From: Ephydatia muelleri
Lineage: Eukaryota > Porifera > Demospongiae > Spongillida > Spongillidae
Direction of reading: 5' to 3'
NCBI GenBank assembly: GCA_013339895.1
Contig: JABACO010000001.1
Coordinates: 14,759,604 to 14,823,603 of the forward strand
Length of the DNA: 64,000 nucleotides
Of the stretch, positions 48,640-61,631 are shown piece after piece; position 1 is the stretch's first letter, and the number at the start of each line of letters is the position of its first letter. The translations under genes were made by a program, and so were the position numbers. The notes under the pieces were generated by a model, which made no database searches, was not told where the DNA came from, and was given only the letters and a program-made list of their open reading frames with translations.

Positions 48640-51000
48640 ATTTGACTGGTGCTTTATTTTTTACACTTGTACGTAATTCGTAATTGTAAACATGTTGCTG
48701 TTATATTGATTGATTTGGAACCAGCGGGGCACGATGAGCCAATCACTCGTTTTAACGCGCGTGATGCACCTTAAGGGGGTAACAAGTGCTACAATGTACT
48801 AACGATAACATCACTAGAAAGCGCGGGTGAACACTTCGCTCTCTAGTTTATATATTAAGTTACGATCATAGTTTGCAGACGGGGGCGTGGCATGTAAACA
48901 TCGGGACTAGGAAAAGATTTTGGTTGCTAATACATGACGTCCATCAGCTAATGTCGTTCCTTATTATTGGAACTGCATGCTTCTCGGGCTAGGCCACTGC
49001 CCGTGCCTTGCATCATTCATCGAGATATCGATGCTTATATATAAGCAGCAGAGCCAATTATCGTATAACTGCATCATAATTATTATGATTATTGTATCGG
49101 CGGTGCTGTACTTATATAGTTGCTTTGGTGCATGTTGCATGGGGCTGTCAGCTAATTAATAAAAGCGTCATATCACCATTCAATGTTCAACTCAAGTTCA
49201 TCGTATCCCATGCATGCCTAGGTCGTAGCTGTCATGCTCAATTCACAGACACAGTACACTAGCTTAATATATATAATAATGATTATTATATATATAGTAG
49301 TGCTACATATATGTATAGTTCATATTTGCCTTGCTTGTAATTGTGTGCTACAATGTTATTACTGAGGACAATTTCAATTTTCACGTACATCAGGTGTATT
49401 TGGCTATCGAATTAAGTATAACAACTAAATCTTGGACAGTACATTTTGTAAATAAAATATAAAATAATAAATACGGATATAATACCGATATATGTATATG
49501 CACGGATTGCATGCAGATATCGATATCAGTTGTGCACGTATCATATAAATGATATTATTATAGATTAAGCAATTAATGACATGCATACCCGGTCCGTACC
49601 GTACGCACTTCATGTATATATACTTTTGGTAATATCAAAGGCAAATGGCTTGAAACTATATATGCTTCCTAGACTCTTTCATTTTCATTTTCACGGTGGG
49701 TAATCTAGTGACTGTATCGGACCGATGGGCCGGTGAACGTTACTAGTGATATAAGATAAGGAGATGGTATATATTAGTGCGCTCGCTGATACAATGTCGG
49801 TTAATCGAATAGTCTCATCTTGTAGTTTTATAGAGCACATTGACAACAATGACAAGTGGCATGTAGAATTGTACATGCCGCCTGTGACATGTACAAGTCC
49901 AATTTTAAATTAACAAAATAATTATCCCTCACGTGACCTAATCTTTTTTGGCGGTTAACAAAAAAGGGGTGGATGTAGCCAGTATATTTCCAATGGTGAA
50001 TTTAGGCTGGCACGAGTACAGTGTAGCTGTATTAGGAGCAATAAGGTTAGCCCGATCCTTATTCTAGTTACTATGTCTTTATTAACGTTTCGCTTCATTT
50101 TTCAGTTTAAGTCTCAGTTGTTGACAACGTCTTCTAGGTAAGAGAAGTGTACTTTAGTAGCCAAATTGTCGTCGGATAGGATTTTCAAATGGATACCACA
50201 CTGTAAGTTGGTATTTTTGTGTTCTACATGTATTAGCAGCAGTGTGACGCGTCTTACGCCAATCAAGGTTAGTATACATTCTCCTAAACCACACTGCTTC
50301 CGTACTCCCTGATCCGAACAATGGCAATGTAATGAGCGTATCAAGTTATCTGGTAAGTCATTTGTGTAGCATTCAACATTACATTGTGGTGCTTAGTGTT
50401 CTGCAGGCGTTCGAGGACATCATACGGATATAACAGGTTGGATTTGAGAATGTATTTCAATAGGTCTATTCGTATGATGTGTTATTGTTTTAATACAGAG
50501 AGCAAAAAGAAGAAAATTGGAATCGTAAGCTGACATTATTTGATGCCTGTTTATGTTGTTTACTTTTTAATCCTATCTTAGGTCATCCTTCTGAAGTCAC
50601 GCAGGCCTGAATGTACAATTCTTATGCATACATGTATATGCTTTTCCAAGTTATATGTGTATTCAAATATCAAAATTAAACATCATTTAACTATTAATAA
50701 TGAGTTCAGGGACTGGGGCGGGGCTAGCTTGGATGCTGTTTATTGATTTTGATAAACCTTAAATTAATTAATTAACGACACATTTGAATGACAACTACAG
50801 TGGGGACGAGAGAAATCACGATGAAACAACGTAAGCTCGCGGTATTGTTCACGTACTCGCGCGGATGAATGTCACGGCCCGCAATACTGTTCGTGAGTAA
50901 TCGGTCCGAACGCGGGTAGGTGAGCCTGAATCCAACGTAATCCGTCACGTCAGGGTTACAAATGAATTTACGTGACGTTACGGGCCCGCAGCAGGGCAGT
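48640..51000. other. No gene recognised
   Basis: AT-rich sequence with short palindromes (for example around 49270-49300). Short frames have no recognisable domains. Confidence 0.5.
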
Positions 51001-51025
51001 CGAATTGCTGTGATAGATGTAATTC

Positions 51026-51322
51026 GTGTGGGATTTGAGAAGGTCGGTTATGCCTATTTCAGATAGAAGTATCGAATTGGCTAACGTCACAGTTGTTGGT
51101 TATCGTTGCGCATCCCAGGACATTGTGCAGACTGATAGCTACCGCGTTACATATTTGGTGGCAGGTGGGATAATCTACAGTGTAAGTCGAGACGGTCATT
51201 GTCCGATGCCTGCGCTTCACCGCTTGGAAGCTATAGCACCACATTCCTCAGCACCACATTTTACTGTAATTAGATTACGTACGGCTAATGATTTCATTGC
51301 CTTGGTGTTGCAACATAGATAG
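51026..51322 (+). other. Unassigned 98-codon frame within a dispersed repeat
   Basis: Encodes MWDLRRSVMPISDRSIELAN and onward, no recognised domain. The DNA at 51080-51215 recurs at 1655-1765 (inverted) and 59367-59440, so it belongs to a repeat family, which weakens the case for a host gene. Confidence 0.35.
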
Positions 51323-52849
51323 TTGGTATTCATATATGTATGAATGAATACACTGAATACACGATGCACTGCAGTCTACACTGTGTAAAAAGGGTTGTTA
51401 TACAGCACTGTATAACGCGTGTATTCATGTGTTATGCACACGTTATACACGTGTTATCCGCATGCGTATAACTTTGCGTATGGATACTCTATACACAGTT
51501 GCGTATAACAACTATAGTATAACACTGTGTATAACTTCTGTATAACATTTAGTATAACAATGAATAACAATATGTATAACAATAGCAAAGAGTATAACAC
51601 AATGTATAACATAATCATGAATTTTGAATTAGTCCCTCATTTCCTGCATATCCTCGTTTCCAGGCCTCTTCTATAAAGATTTAATCTGTTATAAGCGAGT
51701 ACATAGAAAGTATATACAGGGAACAAAACAAAAAATCAACAGAGAACGAGTTCATTCGGCGACGGTGAAGCATCCATGCAGGTGGAAAGGCCATCAGGAA
51801 AGTTCCGAGCGCGGTGGGCCCAATAGTCTCTCCTTCCGTAGCGCCTTGTTTTGCTCTCCCGAGTGTGTCCAAAAACGCGTTTAGTTCCTCCGATCTCCTC
51901 TTAGCATCGTCCCACTGTCCAGTTCCGACACGTTCAGTACATCCCTTTCTTGCGTGATCTGTTACTTGTGCGGATCGCCGCTCCCATAACTATAGTGTAT
52001 AAAACTAAGACTAGAAACGCACGTACAACATTTTTGAATTCGAGCGCTTACCTAGTTGTGCTCGGATTGCCTGCCCTTCTTTTAAATCGGCTTCATTTGG
52101 AATGCGTTTCAGAGTCCGGTTGTAGTTCGCTATGCCAACTACATACCAAAAATGATAGGACTCACACATTTAACCGACAAGTATACCTTCAACCTCTTCT
52201 ATGCTGATATCCGAGACATCACTTCAGCGTTATGGACGCTTGAGATTCTGAGAACAAAGAATTCCCGTTACCAATACAAAGCCACACTGCTTACGCTTCT
52301 TGAGACTTCAGCTGATTCTCAGTAGGAAGGGGAAAAAAAAGAAGCCGATATAACGTTACTGTACCTGCACAGAAAGTGATGTCCTTCTCTATCGAGTTGA
52401 TGTTACAGCATCGCTTTGAGACAGTTTTGGTCGCAACCTCTCTTACTAATTGTTATACATATCCGCTACTGAAAATGATTCTCCTGCAGGAGTAGTGCAA
52501 ACAGCATCGCCATGCTGCCTAGGACCTAAGGTTCGGCGCGGTCTTCTTCGTCGTCATGGTACTAGTATATCGACTGATAGGTTCTGCTGTGACGCCATGA
52601 CTTGATCGTTGCTCAGGGATCTGTTAGAGAAGAAACCTGGGAATTAGCCACTAGTCCCTCAATATACTTGAAGACCTACGTAAGATACTTCTTCTGGCTG
52701 ATAGGAACGTACGGTTAGTTGCAGTAGATTTCCCGACGATGACGCCATACCTGCATGTGGCTTTGAAGAGTCTACGCATGCGCGTTACATTCATTTGAAA
52801 TGGAAGTCTCGTACGCTGTATTTGTTCCAAACTGGGGTTTCAAAAGCAA

Positions 52850-53510
52850 CTTATTACAGACATATGACTTATTTGATGCACATCAGAATACCGGGTCTGG
52901 CCACTAACATGATTCTATTTGATGCACACCAGCCACCATGACTCTATTAAATGCACACCAGGGACTGCCGCTTTATTTGATGCAAAAAAATTCAATTCAA
53001 TACAAACCTGTGTCTGGCCGCTATCCTGATTCTATTTGAAGCACACTGGGTGTGGTCGCTAACATGGTTCTATCTGATGCACACCAGGGATTGCCACTAC
53101 CATGACTTGATTTGTAGTTTTAACTATAGCTATGCTAGCGGCAATCCTGTCTGTAGCAGTGTGCATCAGATAGAATCATATTAGCGGCCAGACCCAGTGT
53201 GCATCAAATAAAGTCATGCTATTGGCCAGTCTCTGGTGTGCAGTTGATAGGATTGTGGTATCGACCAGCTGACCCTGGTGAGCATCAATTAGAAACATGT
53301 TAGCGACCTGACCCAGCCAGTGTGCATCAAATTGAATCTTATTAACTTTAGTGTAATAGTGTCTTGGTAGCGACCAGATACAATCAGGATAGCCTGACGA
53401 TTCAATCTGATGCACACAGGTCTGGCGGTGGCCGCTATCCTGATTTCATTTGATGCACATGACTCTATCAGATGCACACCAGGGACTGGTGATAGCATGA
53501 TGTATAGAAG
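52850..53510. repeat. Array of TTTGATGCACACCAG-type units in both orientations
   Basis: About 15 irregular units of 35-50 bp with GATGCACACCAGGGACTG or TCTGGCCGCTA..ATGATTCTATTTGATGCACA. Those before about 53110 run one way and those from 53150 to about 53400 run the other, forming a large imperfect palindrome. Confidence 0.8.
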
Positions 53511-53960
53511 TGTACTGTGTCATTGCTATAAGTACTCACAAACTTGCTTTTTTATAATGGTCATATGATATGGCCACACCCCTTTATGTCATGTATGTAT
53601 GTACATTAACATGACATGTACATATATGGAAAAGTTCATTTACAACCAGCTAGTCTCACAAGTGCAGGTTGACAACATGTACATGTACAGATGTAATAAT
53701 GCAACAAATATAAGTTCTCCCAGTTTCCATCAATGTAAGGCTTGATCCTATCAGGATAAAAATATATTAAGACATCACACCATGCAAACATACCATACAT
53801 ACAATTTTGATGAAGACTACAGTATTGAAAATCTGGTTACAATTTGTGCATGTGTGTGTAGATGTGTATGCATGTGTATGTGTACTGCCATCTGTGCACT
53901 TATGTGTTTGTGACTTTTTTTAGAAGGACCTAATGTAAGTGTGTATGTTGTCATGCACTT

Positions 53961-53982
53961 GGGGGGGGGGGGGGGGGGGGGG
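53961..53982. repeat. G homopolymer
   Basis: Run of about 22 G. Confidence 0.9.
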
Positions 53983-54757
53983 ATAGCCCACCATTGTTAA
54001 TTCCTCAAGACCCTAGCTTGTAGATGAATGTACGGGAGCTGACAACAGATACAACCCATTAGCGCAGTACATGTTACTTTGATTATTTGACATCATGGAT
54101 GTGTTTAACTACAGGCAATGCTCACACACACATACACACTCACACACAGTGTATAACAGAAATAAATAAGAAATCATAATGTTATTCTCAATACAACCAC
54201 TACATGTAAGAGTGCTCAAAAGCTCTATACAGCTAGGCGCCAAAACATATTACCCAGGCAGCAAAGAGGTCGGGGTCTATCTGGCAGTAAAAAAAATTAC
54301 ACACAGTGAACTATAAACACTCCAGAGTCGCACCAAAGCAATGACAGTGCAAACAGCCTACAGTTAGCCCATCAACACTCCCCATTGGAAAGGATGCCCC
54401 AGTTATCAAGACAGTGGCTACGTAGCCTCATATGGGGTGTGGCAAAGCAGCCATACCCACCAACTGAGCACAGCAACATACGTTTGTTCTTCAAGTGTGC
54501 GCATGTGTGTGTACACATGTGTGTGTTTGTGTGTGTGTTGTGTGTATGTGTGTGTACACGTGTGTTGTGTGTATGTGTGCTTAAGTGTGTGTTAGGATAC
54601 TGTTTAGGGAGCTAAACAGAGTTTAACGGGGCTCCCTATCATTATATGTGGGCAGAGGCTTGCGGTTACTCAGGCTCGTGGCCTTAGGTGGAGGGGAGCC
54701 TTGTCCTCCCTATTATTGTTACCCTTTGTGCGCCATGGCCGGCTTGTGAGATTATAT

Positions 54758-55137
54758 GCACTCCCCGGCAGCCTCCCAGCACTCCCCAGCAGCCTCCCAG
54801 CACTCCCTGGCAACCTCCCAGCACTCCCCGGCAGCCTCCCAGCACTCCCCGGCAGCCTCCCAGCACTCCCCGGCAGCCTCCCAGCACTCCCCGGCAGCCT
54901 CCCAGCACTCCCCGGCAGCCTCCCAGCACTCCCCGGCAGCCTCCCAGCACTCCCCGGCAGCCTCCCAGCACTCCCCGGCAGCCTCCCAACACTCCCCGGC
55001 AGCCTCCCAACACTCCCCGGCAGCCTCCCAGCACTCCCCGGCAGCCTCCCAACACTCCCCGGCAGCCTCCCAACACTCCCTGGCAGCCTCCCAGCACTCC
55101 CCAGCAGCCTCCCAGCACTCCCCGGCAGCCTCCCAGC
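54758..55137. repeat. 21-bp minisatellite, about 18 copies
   Basis: Unit CACTCCCCGGCAGCCTCCCAG with scattered substitutions. Because 21 is divisible by three, all frames stay open; these are not genes. Confidence 0.95.
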
Positions 55138-55440
55138 ACATATGTATATGCGTGCATGTATACATGTGTACACATGCACATGCATGTTTTTGGGCCCTTC
55201 CATAATGGCCTTGTCAGGGTCACAGATCAAGATATGCATATTCTAGACTCTCACTGGTTCTATGTTCCTGTTACATTGACCATGTACCCTACATCAGGCT
55301 ACATGTAGGTAATCTGTGCATCACGTACGCTGTATCTGTGCTTGACACATGACCAGATGGTTTAGTATTTAACGTTCCTACTCACCCTAACACCAACTCC
55401 ATCACCTAGTAATGTCTACTAAACCACATCACACTTATCA

Positions 55441-55705
55441 TGCACACACACACAGACACACACATTTACACACACATACACACACATGTACACACACATA
55501 CACCACTAACACACACATGTACACACATACGCACATTAACACACATGTGTACACACACATACACACTAACACACATGTGTACACACACATACACACAAAC
55601 ACACATGTGTACACACACATACACACTAACACACACATACACACACTAACACACACACTAACACACATACACACACATGTGTACATGTGTACACATATAC
55701 ACGTG
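55441..55705. repeat. ACACAC/ATGTGTAC-rich tandem repeat
   Basis: Irregular units of about 30 bp such as ACACATGTGTACACACACAT and ACACTAAC. Confidence 0.9.
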
Positions 55706-56309
55706 TACACTAACACATTAATTACCAAGCCTAGAAACTTCCCCAGGCTAAGTAGGTGTGTAGGTGTACGCACTCAGCCCCTAAGCTCCCCAGCTATATG
55801 CTTCTGTCAAAACGTGCCCAGTTGACTGATTGGGGGCCAGGGCGAGAACCCCTCTGAGCTGTGATTCTGCCAACCCCGACCTGTTGGCTGTGGGGAACTC
55901 CCGTGAGTGACGCTGGTCACCAGTTGGGAGTCCCTGTGGCCAAGCCATGCGTGGCTTGTTAGGTCATTTGGGGGAGACTCGGGGAGACAGGCACCAGATG
56001 GCACCCACTGAGTGACCTGCATACCAAGCCAGGATGCTGGCCCAGGCTTGGGTCCTCGAGTTAGAAGGTCATGCCTGGTAGGGACCCACCCTGGCTGTAT
56101 TTAATATTAATAGTCATGACAGTAATTAAGAAATACACAGAAGGGGTACAATGGTGATGCAGGGGTGTGGAGGGTGGGTGATGCGAACCAACAAGCTCTC
56201 CTGAAGCACTGGGGAGTGCTGGGAGGCTGCCGGGGCATACAATGAACACATGCACCAAATGCACACACACATGTTCTCACTGACACACAGACACACATGC
56301 TGGTGCGCG

Positions 56310-56311
<2 letters not shown>

Positions 56312-56373
<62 letters not shown>
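56312..56373. repeat. CA microsatellite
   Basis: Uninterrupted CA tract. Confidence 0.95.
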
Positions 56374-56376
<3 letters not shown>

Positions 56377-56429
56377 TATGTGCGAACACAAACATATACA
56401 CTTAGTAGTACTTAACACTGATGCACAAC

Positions 56430-57135
56430 ACCTAGCAACACTGATGCACACACACCTAGCAACACTGATGAACACACACCTAGCAACATCGATGTACACA
56501 CACCTAGCAACACTGATGAACACACACCTAGCAACACTGATGCACACACACCTAGCAACACTAATGAACACACACCTAGCAACACTGATGCACACACACC
56601 TAGCAACATCGATGACACACACCTAGCAACACTAATGAACACACACCTAGCAACACTGATGCACACACACCTAGCAACAGTGTTGCACACACACCTAGCA
56701 ACACTGATGCACACACACCTAGCAACATCGATGTACACACACCTAACAACACTGATGCACACACACCTAGCAACATCGATGTACACAAACCTAGCAACAC
56801 TGATGTACACACATCTAGCAACACTGATGAACACACACAAACATAGCAACACTGATGCACACACACAGACATACACACTAAGCTACACTGATGTACACAC
56901 ACCAAGCAACACTGATGTACACACACCTAGCAACACTGATGCACACACACCTAGCAAACACTGATGTACACACACCAAGCAACAGTGTTGCACACACACC
57001 TAACAACACTGATGCACACACACCTAGCAACATCGATGTACACACACACACACGCACCTAGCAACATTGATGTACAGACATCTAGCAACACTGATGTAGA
57101 CAACTTGAACACTGATACACACAGACTAGCAACAT
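56430..57135. repeat. 24-bp minisatellite, about 28 copies
   Basis: Unit CACACACCTAGCAACACTGATG plus two bases, with variants ATCGATGTA, AGTGTTG and ACTAATGAA. Frames such as HTHLATLM are artefacts of a period divisible by three. Confidence 0.93.
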
Positions 57136-57780
57136 TGCACACATATCAGGTGACTATGGACACAGACACAGGCAACAATAGATTAAATTGTGCTCTAAAT
57201 CGAATGGACTTCAGAAAAGCACAAGTACATTGAATCTAGAAAACGGCACACACAAACAACTGACAGGAGCCACAACTGAGTTTTTAACTATCTCACTCTT
57301 TCAAAACCACGTAATTATAATCCAAACGACTACTTACGCGCAACGGAACGAGTTTCACCACTCCAAAGTGTCTTCCAACAGTTCTCATCATCTTCGAACT
57401 TACATAACGAAAAGTAGAACGCACAAAACACGCACAGGATCGAATGACCTTGAAGCGCCTACGATTCAAATCGCGCGATCGCAACTAGGAACAATACGAT
57501 GTTAAAAAGGAAACGAAAGAAAGTAGTTCAACCTCCTACCAAGCGAGAAAAGTAAAGTTGTCCATACAAAAGTAGATTCGTCTGAACGCAGATCGCGCGT
57601 CTTCACTATCGCTTTTTCAAACGCTTGGAGTCCAAATTCTATTCCGTCATTACGCGTACAATGATTATTTAGAAAGCAGGCATTAAATTGTTAATAGCTA
57701 CAGTAGCATTAACTTGTGTGCAACGAATTACGCCCTCGCGGATCGGTAGAATGTAATTAGCATAGTTGTACAAAATGAGA
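57136..57780. other. No gene recognised
   Basis: Unique interior sequence of the CACTA-like element between the minisatellite and the right subterminal repeats. Confidence 0.5.
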
Positions 57781-57955
57781 TACTTGTATACAGGCGTGTA
57801 TAACAACCCTTATTTACACTGTGGTTTTTTGATTAGCATACACTGCCGTTATACACAGTTATACACAATTATACGCAATGTGTATAACAAATACTGTATA
57901 ACTACTTGTATAACAATGTTATACAGGAGAGTATAACAACCCTTTTTACACAGTG

Positions 57956-59360
57956 CTATGTCGCTACGTATCGTACGCAGGCAGCGTGTGGCTGAGGTAA
58001 CTTTTTATTGCTTCGTGCCTCGACAATTTAAAGGTCCGCATCAATACAACAGTGATAATCTTATCTTAAAGTTACCATCTATGGTACAACTCACCGTCGT
58101 GGCAACTAACCTCTGGCCATACGATGTGCTTGTTCACACTGGATAGAAGCAAAGAAAGTTGCCTTTTTACGTCACTTTCAAGTCCCATGAGGCAGTCTTA
58201 TGCCTTTAGTATGCGGGAACTCCTGATTAAATGTTTGTCACGTGCAGTATTGCTGGGCACATACCATATCAAGCAAATTTTCAAGTGGCCAGTTTGCGTT
58301 CACTTTCTGGAGCTGCTTTATGATGCGAATATGCCCCACAAATCGTGATTTTTTGGTCCCCATTAATATCATTTGCGTTGATGGCTAGAAGTAAACAGCA
58401 TTCATAGTATTATGATCCAAAATGTGCACTTTAATGATACATACCTCTTTCACTATTTGTCTTATCAGTGTTCTTTTGAATGGAGAGTGCCTTTAAACTG
58501 GATTGGAGTTGCAAAAGCTTCAAGACATCATTATGGCATAGTACCTATCAGATGGTCTGGTTTGGCGTGGAAAATACTTAAGGTAGTGTTCCTTCCCCCA
58601 TGGTGTGGCAAAAATATCATCTTGGTCAGGATTGTTCTTGAAATCAGGAACCAAAATAACACCAGCAGCAAGATCAGTATCATCAACACTGCTGCTATCA
58701 CTTTCTACACTTGTGTCATCATCTTCCTTGTCACTCCCATCCTGGAACTTGCATCAGTGTCTTTATTCAACTGGTAAATACCACCCAAATTCATCTCTGA
58801 AATTGGATAATACCTTGCATTAATGTACTCATGCAACTGTTCATGTGATTTGACAATGATTCGGAATTGTTTCAATTCCTCGTACAAACTCTGCTCATCA
58901 CCTGGATTATCGATGCCCTTTTTGAATGTTTGCAGTGGGTAAAGTGTACCTTCTGACAGTTCATAAGCCATCTGGGCTCAAAATCGTGGCCTCATTACCT
59001 ACAACAGTTTCACAACTGACTAGTAATGAAGCCGAGATCCTTACTTGTGTGTGTAAATAATCCAAACCCTCCAATTCTAGTCTTGCAGCCTAAAAAAATG
59101 TTCAAATGCATGTTAAGGGGTCAACACTTTTCAGCCTCCTCACAAAACAAAGAAATGCTCGGCAGTCGAAACAGTTTGATTGCTTTGGTGATGCTCTGGA
59201 CTGGATAATGCATTACATACGCATGTATGTAATGAATTCCTGTTGAAATTTAATATACTTCAGAATCTTTGTACTTCCAGTCAGATAGAGATAATGTAGT
59301 ATTTTTTCCTCACCATCACAAGGCTCATTGAAATGTATGGCTAATTACACATTCAGTGCC
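57956..59360. other. No recognised gene; one unassigned minus-strand frame
   Basis: The frame 58971-58705 (-) starts MAYELSEGTLYPLQTFKKGI and has acidic, helical composition, but I cannot assign it to a family. Nothing else stands out. Confidence 0.4.
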
Positions 59361-59366
59361 TTACAT

Positions 59367-59440
59367 ATTTGGTGGCAGGTGGGATAACCTACAGTGTAAG
59401 TCGAGACGGTCATTGTCAGTCCGATGCCTGCGCTTCCCCG
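59367..59440 (+). repeat. Dispersed repeat, copy 3 of 3
   Basis: Matches 51147-51215 (ACATATTTGGTGGCAGGTGG, CTACAGTGTAAGTCGAGACG, GTCCGATGCCTGCGCTTC). Confidence 0.85.
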
Positions 59441-59483
59441 AGTGAATGACTACTCGTTTTGGAAAGCACTAAAAGGAACCTAC

Positions 59484-61060
59484 AATGGAGGAAATGCAAG
59501 GTATGTTGAAATTACTTGCAGAAGATCGCAGAAGGAGACTAGAGAAGTCGAAATAGCTACTGAGAAGGCGCGAAGAAAAGATGAATTCGTGAAAGAATGA
59601 GCTAGGCTGGAGGAAGAAAGACGGACTCGTGATCGGGAAAGCAGGAAGCGATACTGACACATTTGGTGTCTCTCGTGACGCTGGTAAGGATGATATTGAA
59701 GCCTATTTATTAAAATTAACGTTTGAGCATGTTATGAAAAGCTGCCTGTCGCAGTGTCTGGCACCTCTCAACTCACTGGGAAGGCCCAGTTGGCATCCGT
59801 CCCCCCCCCCTCCCCCCAGGCCCTAAAAACCTAAAATGACGGCTGAAGTATGCATATCATGGTGTCTCAAAGTAAGGTTAGACTGGAATGCGCTGCATAA
59901 ATGAACCTACATAGCGATTAATATGACCAAAGCAGCGATCGTTACTACCGGTATATCAAATTACCGAGGAAATTAAGTGAGGACGAATAACCCATAAAAC
60001 AAAGTGTGGCCATGAATTTACAATTATTGTATTCATGTTTACAGTTTGGTATCAATTACACTTTGCAGTCTACTGAACATAATTTGAAGTGCTATGTCTC
60101 TGCACACAAGACGTAAGCGCAAAAAGTCAGTCTGGGGCCGAGTGGGGCGGAATATCGCAAAAAAAAAATTAAAAAAAGGCCATGCGGAATTGATGAACAA
60201 GAAAAGCTTAGCTAGTTTTCGGCCCAGGCTCTGCATTATGATGTAGCTGCTATAGGTAAACCGGTCGCTTCATACTCAGTTGTAGCTTCATGTCCCCTAG
60301 TAGATATTCAGCTTTGTGGTGGAGGGCATTCCAGTAACAGTGGAGGCTGCTGTAGCTGACAGCTTACCTGTGGAGGTGATACTTGGAACTAATGCTGGCG
60401 GAGCTACTAGGAAGACAAGCTGGTTCTGTGTTCTTCGCTCAAGAAGACGTTATGGTGGTGACAACAAGGTTGAAGAGACGATAGGAAATGCAGGAAAAAG
60501 TACTGAGGAAGGAAATAAAAAACGAGGTTATATCTGGTGTTGTACCAAATCCTTTAGGTGACTCTGAAGAGGAATCCAAATCGAAGACTATGTCACAGGC
60601 CGAGCAAAGAAGGACAATACAAAGAGAACTTGGGAGCAACTAAGGTAGACCTCTTGTCCTGTACCTAAACATCATGCACAGCTGAGAAACTGAAGAGCTG
60701 CAGGAGCAGGATGAAAGACTGGCAGTTGTGAGGGCACTTGCAGCATTGATAAGTGGATCAAGTGGTGAGTAACTTCAAAAGAGATGAGTTGCTGCACGGA
60801 AGATGGACACCAAGGGGAAGAGGAGAGGAGATGGAGATGGAGCAGCTTGTTCTGCCTAAGGAGTGCAGGCAAGTTGCACTGGAGATGTCTCATGATATTC
60901 CTATTGCAAGGCATCAAGGCAGGGATTATTAGAACCAGGCAACGATTATTGCGCAATTTCTTCTGGCCATCTATTTTCAGTGATGTAGACCAATATTGCA
61001 AAAGCTGCAGTGCTTGTCAAAAGGCTTCTTTAAAGGCCACTCCGATCCAGTAATACTTAG
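59484..61060 (+). pseudogene. Ty3/gypsy retrotransposon remnant lacking reverse transcriptase
   Basis: Pieces in Ty3/gypsy order: a gag-like start MEEMQGMLKLLAEDRRRRLE near 59484, then DDIEAYLL near 59690; a protease-to-RT linker fragment with VEGIPVTVEAAVADSLPVEV and ILGTN near 60320-60385; and an integrase zinc-domain end GIIRTRQRLLRNFFWPSIFS, DVDQYCKSCSACQKAS at about 60920-61040. Reverse transcriptase and RNase H are missing, and several stops and frame changes occur. No LTRs were identified. An inactive, deleted copy. Confidence 0.65.
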
Positions 61061-61631
61061 TTTCTGGTTGAATACCTTCCTCGAAAGTAATGCGGGCGGG
61101 CGGGTCTCACATATGGAGAAATGGCCCATACATAGGCGGTCATCTTGCTTATTTTTTTTAAAATTGAATTTCAAACACGTTTATAATTTACGATAAATCA
61201 GACTGATTGTGAATCTGTGCTTTATAAGATTATACCATTAACCATTCGTAAACTACAATCAAGACAAAAATTTAATTTCTACCGCGCATAATTTATTCAT
61301 AAACGAAGTAGTCATTACGTATACCTGCGTCAAAAATGTTGAATATAACAGGAATACATACACATATGGCTAACAAAAACACAACCTAACATATACTTAT
61401 CATAACGCACTCACTCACTCACTCATACAATACAACAATTTTTATACTAAAAACTCTTCCTCTTCACTGTCCATCTTAATTGTTCCCAGCACAGAAGCTG
61501 CATTGCCACGTTGGATGGCAACAGAGAGTCTCTGAGTGAGGTATGCAAAGGAGTTGGCTTCTCCGTCATCTTAGAATAAAGTTATAATTATTAAAATTCT
61601 GTCGGCTAGTTAACGTTATAAATTTTAATGT

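Larger units (their letters stand above)
51379..57955. mobile_element. 6.6-kb CACTA-like (EnSpm) non-autonomous transposon
   Basis: Perfect 25-bp TIRs begin CACTGTGTAAAAAGGG and continue TTGTTATAC (51379-51403 and 57931-57955). Flanked by the 3-bp duplication CTA (51376-51378 and 57956-57958). CACT(A/G) termini and 3-bp duplications are EnSpm/CACTA characters. Subterminal regions (51400-51615 and 57785-57930) are dense in TGTATAAC and GTTATACA, as expected for transposase-binding repeats. A diverged second terminus (GTATAACAACCC, TTTACACTGTG) lies at about 57798-57824. The interior holds minisatellites and no recognisable transposase. Confidence 0.87.

Noticed and set aside
51379..51403. Transib/RAG-type recombination signal because the end reads CACTGTG
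   Set aside because: The target duplication is 3 bp (CTA), not the 5 bp of Transib, and no nonamer-like spacing is evident; CACTA/EnSpm fits better.
54670..55308. Several long overlapping frames (over 130 codons) on both strands
   Set aside because: They follow from a 21-bp tandem repeat whose length is a multiple of three; no codon-usage or domain support.
56107..56964. Frames rich in HTHLATLM or ARCVCISV
   Set aside because: Translation of a 24-bp minisatellite in different frames.
58705..58971. Host gene on the minus strand (MAYELSEGTLYPLQ)
   Set aside because: Single short frame with no recognised family or clear splice sites; left unassigned.
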